6,125 nucleotides of DNA from Desulfuromonadaceae bacterium (GTDB lineage: Bacteria > Desulfobacterota > Desulfuromonadia > Desulfuromonadales > SZUA-540). The notes under the pieces were generated by a model. That model did no database searches and was not told where the DNA came from. It saw only the letters and a list, made by a program, of their open reading frames with translations. Within the stretch, counting starts at the first letter, position 1. Every line of letters starts with the position of its first letter. Of this stretch, positions 1 through 5,535 are shown piece by piece. The stretch covers positions 1-6,125 of the forward strand of contig QKGY01000028.1 in the NCBI GenBank assembly GCA_003250235.1. The letters are read 5' to 3'. Both the position numbers and the translations under genes were made by a program.

Positions 1-831
1 CACCCGCACATCGCTTTCGATTTCCGCAGTCCCGCCAACCCGACGAAAACGGCGATCCTGAAGCACCCGCAGCAATTTCGGCTGCAGCGCCGAAGGAAAT
101 TCTCCGATTTCATCCAGAAACAGGGTTCCTCCCGCAGCCACCTCAAGCAGTCCTCGTTTGCGCTCCACGGCTCCGGTAAACGCACCGCGTTCATGGCCGA
201 AGAGCTCACTTTCAAGCAGGTTCTCGGCAAAGGCCGCACAGTTCACCGAAACCAGAGGACCTTCCGCTCTCGGACTGGCCCTGTGCAGAGCCCTTGCAAC
301 CAGTTCCTTTCCCGTCCCCGTCTCTCCCGTGATCAGCACGGAGGTCCGCGCCGGAGCCACCCGGGCAATGTCCGAAAGCAAGGTCCGTATGGCTTCGCTT
401 TCCCCGAGCAGTTCGCGCCCCCCACTCTTCTCGAGTTGCCGTCTCAGGGCGATATTCTCGGCCTCAAGCCGGGCAAAGGACAGCGCTTTTTCCACGGTGA
501 GGAGGATCTCTTCATTGTTGAACGGCTTGAGGAGATAATCGAAAGCACCGGCCTTCATAGCCCCCAGCGCCGTCTCCACCGTCGCAAAAGCGGTCAGAAT
601 CACAAAGGGAACCGGGCCCACCTCTTCGCGAACTTTCTGGAGAAACGTCAGCCCATCCATGCGCGGCATCCGCAGATCGGAGAGAATCAGCGAGACAGTT
701 TCCCGTGCCAGCAACTCCAGGGCGGCAAAAGGATTGTCCGCCACCGAAACCCGGTACCCCGCGTCACTGAGGAGTTGCGACATCACGATCCGGTAATTTT
801 TTTCGTCGTCGACCACAAGGATATGGGCCAT
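1..831 (-). CDS. Sigma-54-dependent response regulator, NtrC family (3' end cut off by window edge)
   Basis: Cytoplasmic transcription activator that, when phosphorylated, uses ATP hydrolysis to open sigma-54 RNA polymerase complexes. The 277 visible residues start with MAHILVVDDEKNYRIV. Receiver domain, about residues 3-115: acidic pocket Asp8/Asp9, phospho-acceptor Asp52 in SDLRMPRMDG, Thr80 and Lys102 (LLKPF). After a linker, the AAA+ domain begins near 140: Walker A GETGTGKE at 169-176, the sigma-54 contact loop GAFTGA at 216-221 and Walker B LFLDE at 237-241. The arginine finger and the Fis-type DNA-binding helix-turn-helix lie beyond base 1. The start ATG directly follows the kinase TAG stop and has a GGAGGG ribosome site (836-841) four bases upstream, so the two are co-transcribed and probably translationally coupled. 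The overall layout is that of ZraR/AtoC/HydG-type regulators; the target genes cannot be read from this window. Family assignment is very secure. Confidence 0.96.
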   Translation of the reverse strand, partial: MAHILVVDDEKNYRIVMSQLLSDAGYRVSVADNPFAALELLARETVSLILSDLRMPRMDGLTFLQKVREEVGPVPFVILTAFATVETALGAMKAGAFDYLLKPFNNEEILLTVEKALSFARLEAENIALRRQLEKSGGRELLGESEAIRTLLSDIARVAPARTSVLITGETGTGKELVARALHRASPRAEGPLVSVNCAAFAENLLESELFGHERGAFTGAVERKRGLLEVAAGGTLFLDEIGEFPSALQPKLLRVLQDRRFRRVGGTAEIESDVRV

Positions 832-2109
832 CTATCCCTCCAGAGGCAGGGTTATGGAAAATGTGGACCCGGCATGCGGGGTGCTGTGCACCGTCAACTC
901 CCCACCGTGGCTCTCGATGATCTTGTAGGCGTTGGAAAGGCCCAGGCCGGTCCCTTTGTCCTTGGTGGTAAAAAACGGATCGAAAATCCTCGACTGAACG
1001 GCGGGATCGATCCCCTCACCCGTATCGATCACATCGATTCGCACTGTCTCTTCCGTAGGAACCATGCTCACGGCAATCCCCCCCGTAGACTCTGTGGCGT
1101 CCAGAGCGTTGAGTAGCAGATTGAGCAGGACCTGCTGAATCTGGTCCGGATCCACCAAGGCCGTCACGGAGGGGATGTCCTGCGCCGTCAACGTCACCCC
1201 TTTCTGCCCGGCCATCGCCCCGACATGGTCGACCACCCTGCGGACCAGGGCCCCGAGATCACAAGTCCGCCGACTGGGAGCGGAAGGCCGTCCGAAGGTC
1301 AGAAAATCATTGATCAGGCTGTTCAGGCGGGTGGTTTCCTCCTGGATGATATCCAGGAGCGCCCCGACCCCCTCGGGGGGAGTCCCCATCCTCTTGCCCA
1401 GCAGCTGCGCCGACGAAGAGAGGATGCCCAAAGGGTTACGAATCTCATGGGCCAGGCCGGCTGACATCTCCCCCAAGGCGGCCAGGCGTTCCTTGCGGCG
1501 CAAATATTCTTCCGCCTTCTCCAGACGGGCCAGGGACTCCTTCAGCGCCTGCTGATTTTCGAGCAGTTTTTCGTTGAGCCGCTGCTGTTCCCGCAGCTGA
1601 CGTCTGTTGGTTTCGGAAAAGGTCTGCAGCAGGACGCCGACGATAAAAAAAGTGAGGCAGAAAAGGAGCAGTTCCGGAATTTCCTCGGGAAATCGGGTTG
1701 GGTCCAGGTACACCACGGGAGGAACCTGGCCCAGAAAGAGCAACGAGGCGACCAGACAGGCCACCAGGGTCCCCGGCAAACGCAGCGACGAGGCCGCCAC
1801 CGCCACGGGAAGGATATAGACCACCCAATAAGGGCTTTCATCCTCTCCCGTGGTCGCCCAGATCACAAAGGCGCAGAGTGCCAGATACACGGCGATATGG
1901 GGGATGAGAAGGCCGGCTGCGCGGATCTGGTCAACCCCGTAGTAATGATCCGCCAGGACATGGTAGCCTGCCAGCAAGGACAGAGAGATCCCCCCGTAGA
2001 GCAGGTAAGAGCCATGCGCAAACAGAATCAGCAGGGCCAACAGCAGGACAATGACGCTGCTCTGCGCCAGGGGAACACCTTTGAGGAGTTTTATATCGGC
2101 CTTTTCCAT
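832..2109 (-). CDS. Membrane-bound sensor histidine kinase, NtrB/ZraS-like
   Basis: Sensor of a two-component pair; it autophosphorylates on His and passes the phosphate to the adjacent NtrC-type regulator. Of 425 residues, the first ~165 hold about six hydrophobic membrane segments (roughly 17-32, 35-52, 65-86, 94-108, 110-134, 144-163) with short loops, so there is no room for a large periplasmic sensor domain. A Gln/Glu/Leu/Arg-rich coiled coil (about 165-208) leads into the HisKA domain with phospho-acceptor His221 in GLAHEIRNPLGIL. The HATPase domain shows the N box (QVLLNLLLNALDAT, Asn334), G1 box DTGEGID at 362-368, F box FDPFF at 376-380 and G2 box GTGLGLS at 386-392. All catalytic motifs are intact. 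The ATG at 2107-2109 has AAGGG (2116-2120) six bases upstream. The sensor region is not one I recognise; the signal is unknown, and direct sensing within the membrane is an inference from the topology. Confidence 0.95.
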   Translation of the reverse strand: MEKADIKLLKGVPLAQSSVIVLLLALLILFAHGSYLLYGGISLSLLAGYHVLADHYYGVDQIRAAGLLIPHIAVYLALCAFVIWATTGEDESPYWVVYILPVAVAASSLRLPGTLVACLVASLLFLGQVPPVVYLDPTRFPEEIPELLLFCLTFFIVGVLLQTFSETNRRQLREQQRLNEKLLENQQALKESLARLEKAEEYLRRKERLAALGEMSAGLAHEIRNPLGILSSSAQLLGKRMGTPPEGVGALLDIIQEETTRLNSLINDFLTFGRPSAPSRRTCDLGALVRRVVDHVGAMAGQKGVTLTAQDIPSVTALVDPDQIQQVLLNLLLNALDATESTGGIAVSMVPTEETVRIDVIDTGEGIDPAVQSRIFDPFFTTKDKGTGLGLSNAYKIIESHGGELTVHSTPHAGSTFSITLPLEG

Positions 2110-2151
2110 CCTTTACCCTTGGGCCTATCCATCGCATCGGAACCTGAAGCG

Positions 2152-2179
2152 ATCATAACAGATTGGTAACGCGGGACAA
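2152..2179 (-). promoter_or_regulatory. Candidate sigma-70 promoter for the kinase/regulator operon
   Basis: On the minus strand an extended -10 element TGTTATGAT (hexamer TATGAT at 2157-2152, five of six matches to TATAAT, with TG one base upstream) is preceded at 16 bases by TTGTCC (2179-2174, four of six matches to TTGACA). Transcription would begin near 2145, giving a leader of about 36 bases before the kinase ATG. This is a by-eye match only; no transcript data are available. Confidence 0.4.
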
Positions 2180-2197
2180 AGGGAATGGTTCGCGGGA
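2170..2197. repeat. Direct repeat CGCGGGA, 21 bp period, in the divergent control region
   Basis: CGCGGGA occurs at 2170-2176 and 2191-2197, start to start 21 bases, which is two helical turns. The first copy overlaps the proposed -35 element of the kinase promoter. A second short repeat, GGGAAT, occurs at 2181-2186 and 2194-2199. Same-face spacing suits a regulator dimer, but short GC-rich repeats also arise by chance, so an operator role is only a suggestion. Confidence 0.25.
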
Positions 2198-2209
2198 ATC
2201 CGGGCTGGC

Positions 2210-2215
2210 TATAGT
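2210..2215 (+). promoter_or_regulatory. Weak -10 candidate for the rightward gene
   Basis: TATAGT matches the -10 consensus at five of six positions and would start transcription about 38 bases before the GTG at 2260. No good -35 hexamer is found 16 to 18 bases upstream. A second option is TGTTATTCT (hexamer 2229-2234), an extended -10 with four of six matches. Either would need activation or is wrong. Confidence 0.22.
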
Positions 2216-2259
2216 GAGGACGCGGTGTTATTCTTTAACCCTATTCAACAGAGAGTCGA

Positions 2260-2853
2260 GTGATCCCCGTGCAAGATGCCTTCGATATCTCCTGCCAGCA
2301 GATCCTGATGCAGGACGCTACCGTCTTCTCCAGACAGCAGATGGATCTGCCATGGCCCATGGCCGAAGGGCTCTCACCCGCAACACTGCTCGAACGCTAT
2401 ATGGCCCACATCCGGCGCTTTACCCTCGGCATCATCCAGCCGACACGAAGTGAGCATCAGGTACTCTTCCGGCTGGCCGGAACCAGACTGGCTCTCCTGG
2501 CCTTCGAGCCCCCCAAGCTCTCGCAAACCGGCGATGAAACGTCTCTGACTCTTGCCATATGCGGAGGGATGCTGGTTCAGCGTGACAGCTGCGACCGGGG
2601 CGAACTGGTCTTTTCCTGTACCCCTCTGCCGCAAGGGATGAGACTAAGCTTGAGTCTTTCCGACTATTGCCCCCTGCTGCTCGGCAGCCCAACACCGAAA
2701 AAATGGCGCAAAACGCTCTACCGCCTTACCCAGGCGGCTATCCATAAAGTGGTCACAGTCCGTTTTCTCAAGCGCCTTCATCGGGAGCACGTCGGCCAAA
2801 AAGCCTGCTGTCGCGTGGTCAGAGTTCCGTGGCGCGAGGGGGAGAATATCTAA
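2260..2853 (+). CDS. Protein of unknown function, 197 aa
   Basis: I do not recognise this protein. It starts with GTG: an in-frame stop (TAA at 2236-2238) lies just upstream, and GAGAG (2251-2255) sits five bases before the codon. The first ATG in frame is residue 17 (2308) and lacks a clear ribosome site, so the shorter form is the alternative. There is no signal peptide or convincing membrane segment, so it is probably cytoplasmic. Residues 64-140 look like alternating beta strands (QVLFRLAGTRLALLAFE, SLTLAICGGMLVQ, GELVFSCTPL, MRLSLSLSDYCPLLLG). This beta-rich part is followed by a basic, probably helical stretch (147-185) rich in Lys/Arg/His and ending with paired Cys183-Cys184. It is transcribed divergently from the kinase and shares its 150-base control region, so it could be co-regulated with the two-component system; this is context only. 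The antisense frames are less protein-like. It is probably a real gene; the function is unknown. Confidence 0.7.
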   Translation: MIPVQDAFDISCQQILMQDATVFSRQQMDLPWPMAEGLSPATLLERYMAHIRRFTLGIIQPTRSEHQVLFRLAGTRLALLAFEPPKLSQTGDETSLTLAICGGMLVQRDSCDRGELVFSCTPLPQGMRLSLSLSDYCPLLLGSPTPKKWRKTLYRLTQAAIHKVVTVRFLKRLHREHVGQKACCRVVRVPWREGENI

Positions 2854-2884
2854 AAAAGGCACTCAATGTTATATTCTCGTTGAG
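2852..2884 (-). terminator. Weak terminator-like hairpin for leftward transcription
   Basis: CTCAATG (2862-2868) pairs with CGTTGAG (2878-2884) over seven positions including one G-U pair, with a nine-base loop. Read on the minus strand, the stem is followed by TGCC and then six T (2857-2852). The stem is AT-rich and the T-tract is four bases late, so efficiency is doubtful. The run of A is also the tail of the plus-strand gene's stop codon region. Confidence 0.3.
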
Positions 2885-3037
2885 CGTCGGGATGATGCAA
2901 GAAAACTCAAAAAACCATCAGGAACCTAGCTGATAAAAACACGTATCTCAATGCACGCGGTTTGTTATGCAAAGCGCTGGCAAACAAACACACCGCCTCT
3001 GCTCCCTTACACAATCTCATCCCCAAAAAGAAAAAAC
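2854..3037. other. Convergent intergenic gap, 184 bp, no gene
   Basis: This gap lies between the ends of two converging genes. It is A/T-rich and holds three imperfect hairpins: 2862-2884, 2917-2934 and 2961-2988. The last pairs TTTGTT-A-TGC with GCA-AACAAA (nine pairs, one bulged A, nine-base loop) but has no T-tract on either side. No convincing small ORF or RNA gene was seen. The most likely purpose is termination from one or both sides. Confidence 0.5.
2909..2934 (-). terminator. Second weak terminator-like hairpin for the leftward operon
   Basis: On the minus strand ATCAG and CTGAT (plus-strand positions 2930-2934 and 2917-2921) form a five-pair stem with an eight-base loop, followed by GG and six T (2914-2909). 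The stem is short. Its position after the 211-residue gene and its T-tract orientation suit the end of the ABC operon. It may act together with the hairpin at 2852-2884. Confidence 0.3.
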
Positions 3038-3673
3038 CTATTCTTCTGTATCAGAAATTTTTATCGGGTTAAGCAGTTTACTGATAACCAAAGCTCTACG
3101 ATTTTTACTGCGGCCGCTCAATTTTCGAGCCTCCTCAAGGAGGTCAAAAATATCTTGGACGCCCATATGGTGATGGGTTGCCATGGAAAAAAGAGAACGA
3201 GAAAGCCTTGCTTTTGCCTTAGAACCAAGATCCGCATAAGGATGGATTGCAAAAAATCGATCAAGAGCTTCGTAAACTGCGGCAACAAAGGCAGCGTGGG
3301 GATACTCGGGACATTCCTCGTCATCAATGGGAAGATCCAGATCGAAAACAAACATGCCCGCGGTCTCGGACCAGGAAAGTACAAAATTTCTGGCGACCGA
3401 GTAATCGATACCGTAATTTTCAAAAAAAGCCTTGGCAGGAATAATCCCCCCCGAATTGCGTACGGTCATTTTAACGGCACCGGGCTCATTGCTGGAGCTG
3501 AACTTCATCCCCACGCAGCGACTGCTCCTGTCGTAAAAAAGCACGACATGGACCTTGTCGGTCAACTCATACACATTGAAGGCCCCGGCGCTTACACCAA
3601 GAGAGCCATTTTTCCAGATCGAGATCCGGGAGTTGAAACTTTCACCATGTTTTTCAAATTTTTCGAATGCCAT
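3038..3673 (-). CDS. Unknown protein, 211 aa; possible AbrB-like N-terminal part, last gene of the ABC operon
   Basis: No named family is recognised with certainty. The protein is soluble, with no signal peptide. The first ~95 residues are beta-rich (RISIWKNGSLGVSAGAFNVY, KVHVVLFYDRSSRCVGMKF, AVKMTV, GGIIPAKAFFENYGI). They recall small uncharacterised proteins with the pattern 'isi-x-G-x-igvs-a ... v-l-yD ... iGmk ... is-Fl-yg', which resembles the swapped-hairpin AbrB layout; this is from memory and unverified. After an acidic linker (DLDLPIDDEECPEYP, 111-125), the rest is mainly helical, with a conspicuous THHHM at 166-170 and a basic tail (183-200). Start ATG at 3671-3673 has GAGGG about five bases upstream. 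It begins 28 bases after the ATPase stop on the same strand, so it is probably co-transcribed. A DNA-binding or regulatory role for the operon is a guess from fold resemblance. The overlapping plus-strand frame (2951-3694) is basic, low in protein-like pattern, and rejected. Confidence 0.75.
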   Translation of the reverse strand: MAFEKFEKHGESFNSRISIWKNGSLGVSAGAFNVYELTDKVHVVLFYDRSSRCVGMKFSSSNEPGAVKMTVRNSGGIIPAKAFFENYGIDYSVARNFVLSWSETAGMFVFDLDLPIDDEECPEYPHAAFVAAVYEALDRFFAIHPYADLGSKAKARLSRSLFSMATHHHMGVQDIFDLLEEARKLSGRSKNRRALVISKLLNPIKISDTEE

Positions 3674-3701
3674 AAATCCCTCACGTCATTGTGATAGAAA
3701 A

Positions 3702-4640
3702 CTATTGGCTCTTGTCCCACAATTGGGGCATGCGATCCGACTGAGAATCCCCTTCTCCAGGAGAGAGCGTCCGGAAAGAATCCGGATGACGCAGGTTGAA
3801 ATCATCGACATGCTGGAGATGAGCCGGGTTGAACCCATCCCGCCGTATGGATTCCATAAGGTCCAGAAAATGAGGAGCCCTTTTGGTTTCCGCAGAAAGG
3901 GGTGTTTTCGGCAGGTGGTGATCGGCCACGATTTTGGCGCCCCTTCGAATCTGCTGCCCATTGCCACGCTGGTCCGTATAAAACTGGCTCAAGACAAAAA
4001 TTCTCGAACCGAGGAAAAGGGCTTCCTCAAGATCGTGCGTTACAAAGAAGACCGTAAAACGGGAGGCATCCCACAACTCCAGGATAAAGATCTGCATCTC
4101 CTCTCGGGTCTCGGGATCAAGGGCCCCGAAAGGTTCGTCCATCATGAGAATCTTCGGTTTGGCAATGAGAGCCTGCGCGATCGCCACACGCTGCTGCATC
4201 CCTCCTGAGAGCTCTGAAGGAAGCTTATGGGAGTGCTCGGCAAGACGCATCCGCTCCAGGTAGACCATGGCCTCGTCAACAAAAGCCTTTCTCTTTGAGC
4301 GGGCGGACCATGGGGCAATCCTGAGGGTCTGTCCCAGAATGACATTGTCCAAAACGGACAGGTGAGGAAAGAGCGAATAACGCTGGTACACAATCCCCCT
4401 GTCCGTACTGGGCAGGCCTACAGGTTTGCCGTCAATGTAAATAAACCCGGAGGAGACATCTTCCTGTCCGAGAATCAGGCGCAACAGAGTCGACTTGCCG
4501 CACCCGCTGGGACCGACCACGGTGCAGAACTCGCCGCTGCGTACCGTCAGGTCGATGTCCTCGAGAACCTTTTTCTCTCCATAAGACTTGTGGACGTCCT
4601 GAATCACCAATTGGTATTTCGAAGCCAGCGTATCGGTCAT
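3702..4640 (-). CDS. ABC importer ATPase, NitT/TauT (nitrate/sulfonate/urea-carboxylase-associated) type
   Basis: This is the ATP-hydrolysing subunit of a binding-protein-dependent importer, docked on the inner face of the membrane to the permease encoded just upstream. Of 312 residues, the nucleotide-binding domain spans about 10-245: Walker A GPSGCGKST at 43-51, Q-loop Gln86, signature LSGGMQQR at 144-151, Walker B ILMMDEP at 164-170, D-loop ALD at 173-175 and H-loop His202 in FVTHDLEEA. All catalytic residues are present. The distal part (FVLSQFYTDQRG, GAKIVADH, FLDLMESIRRDGFNP, DFNLRHPDSFRTL) reminds me of the ATPases found next to urea carboxylase genes, followed by a ~20-residue polar tail from about 293. 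I chose ATG 4638-4640: it lies two bases after the permease TGA and eight bases after an AGAGGGGGG ribosome site (from 4649); the TTG six bases upstream would sit only two bases from that site. Substrate unknown. Confidence 0.95.
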   Translation of the reverse strand: MTDTLASKYQLVIQDVHKSYGEKKVLEDIDLTVRSGEFCTVVGPSGCGKSTLLRLILGQEDVSSGFIYIDGKPVGLPSTDRGIVYQRYSLFPHLSVLDNVILGQTLRIAPWSARSKRKAFVDEAMVYLERMRLAEHSHKLPSELSGGMQQRVAIAQALIAKPKILMMDEPFGALDPETREEMQIFILELWDASRFTVFFVTHDLEEALFLGSRIFVLSQFYTDQRGNGQQIRRGAKIVADHHLPKTPLSAETKRAPHFLDLMESIRRDGFNPAHLQHVDDFNLRHPDSFRTLSPGEGDSQSDRMPQLWDKSQ

Positions 4641-4642
4641 GA

Positions 4643-5476
4643 TCAATTCCCCCCTCTTTCATACCAGGGATAGCGCCAGCGCATGTATCTGCGCAGCAAC
4701 CAATCCATGGAAAAGCCGATAAAGGTGATCCACAAAACATAGGGCAGAATAATATCCATGGCCAGATAACGCCTGACCAGAAAGATCCGGTACCCAAGCC
4801 CGTTGGTTGCGGCAATGGCCTCAGAGGCGATCAGAAACAGCCACGCCGGCCCAAGCGCCAGGCGCACGGTATCGAGAAGCCGGGGGAGAATCTGCGGCAA
4901 CACAACCCGGTAAATAACACCGAGCTGAGTCGCCCCAAGGGTAAGAGCCTTGACAACCTGCTCTCTGGGAACCTGAGTCGAGGCCAGGTAAATATCTCGA
5001 GCAATGACAGGGAAAACGCCGATAAAGATCAGCACGATCTTGGCCAGTTCACCCACACCGAAGGAAATAAACAGGATGGGCAGGATGGCCAAAGGGGGAA
5101 TCATCGAGAAAAACGTGACAAAGGATAACTGCAGGGCCCGGAAGCCGGGAAGAAGTCCCATGTTGACGCCAAGAAACAAGCCGAAAACCGACGCAAGAAC
5201 AACGCCGATCAGCAGTCTCTTGAGGCTTGCCAGGGTATCGGCCAGCAAAAGGATCTTGCCCGTCCTTTGATCGGGAACCAGAGCGAGGTCCTTGAGAGAG
5301 TCGAGCATCTGGCCGAAACCGGGCAGCAATTTGTCCGCGTGGTTGACATCATGGCGCAGATCGGAGGCGATCAGATAAACCAGCACAACAACCAAAAAAG
5401 GAAGAGCGGCTAGGACATATTTCAATAACCCGGGCGGTGAAGCATGAAGCCCCCACAATGCAGGTTTTTTTCTCAC
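4643..5476 (-). CDS. ABC importer permease, NitT/TauT type, urea-carboxylase-associated subgroup
   Basis: This inner-membrane subunit forms the translocation path of the importer powered by the neighbouring ATPase. It has 277 residues, the usual length for single-permease (BPD_transp_1) systems working as a homodimer. Hydrophobic segments lie near 18-38, 82-108, 115-138, 141-160, 206-224 and 240-258. The EAA-type coupling loop is visible as KALTLGATQLGVIYRVVLPQ at 176-195, with Gly181 and Leu193-Pro194. Features such as DKLLPGFGQM (48-57), DTLASLKRL (80-88), AWLFLIASEAIAATNGLGYR (211-230) and RRYLAMDIILPYV (235-247) recall permeases encoded beside urea/guanidine carboxylase genes; this is recognition from memory. 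I place the start at GTG 5474-5476, because AAGGAG (5482-5487) lies five bases upstream. A longer reading from TTG 5518 has no ribosome site and would add 14 residues containing that Shine-Dalgarno sequence. Confidence 0.94.
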   Translation of the reverse strand: MRKKPALWGLHASPPGLLKYVLAALPFLVVVLVYLIASDLRHDVNHADKLLPGFGQMLDSLKDLALVPDQRTGKILLLADTLASLKRLLIGVVLASVFGLFLGVNMGLLPGFRALQLSFVTFFSMIPPLAILPILFISFGVGELAKIVLIFIGVFPVIARDIYLASTQVPREQVVKALTLGATQLGVIYRVVLPQILPRLLDTVRLALGPAWLFLIASEAIAATNGLGYRIFLVRRYLAMDIILPYVLWITFIGFSMDWLLRRYMRWRYPWYERGGN

Positions 5477-5488
5477 AAAAACTCCTTC
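5477..5488 (-). promoter_or_regulatory. Ribosome binding site fixing the permease GTG start
   Basis: Read on the minus strand, GAAGGAGT (5488-5481) is followed by TTTT and then GTG AGA AAA AAA. This is the strongest Shine-Dalgarno match in the region, and it decides the start against the TTG 42 bases upstream. Confidence 0.75.
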
Positions 5489-5535
5489 AAAAATGAAATT
5501 CGAAAATATTTCCGGCAAGCACCAACGGGCGTCTC

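Noticed and set aside
193..1116. Plus-strand open frame of 307 codons
   Set aside because: It is antisense to the regulator and kinase, both of which carry complete diagnostic motifs. Its product is rich in Arg/His/Gln/Pro with no domain pattern, as expected for a mirror of a GC-rich gene.
2966..2981. Sigma-54-like promoter on the minus strand (GC at -12, partial -24)
   Set aside because: The -12 TTGC and several other positions fit, but the essential GG at -24 is TG, and no gene lies downstream on that strand before 2109. It also coincides with a hairpin arm.
2961..2988. Imperfect inverted repeat as attachment site or IS end
   Set aside because: There is a single copy with a bulge, no target duplication, and no transposase or integrase in the window. 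It is best read as a weak hairpin.
2951..3694. Plus-strand open frame of 247 codons
   Set aside because: It overlaps the minus-strand 211-aa gene, which has a good ribosome site, operon position and a protein-like strand/helix pattern. The plus frame is strongly basic and lacks such a pattern.
3555..4208. Plus-strand open frame of 217 codons
   Set aside because: It runs antisense across the ABC ATPase and the start of the 211-aa gene; it is a shadow frame.
5477..5535. Riboswitch (ykkC type) or promoter before the permease
   Set aside because: Only 59 bases separate the radical SAM stop from the permease start, too short for a ykkC aptamer plus expression platform. I see no convincing promoter hexamers.
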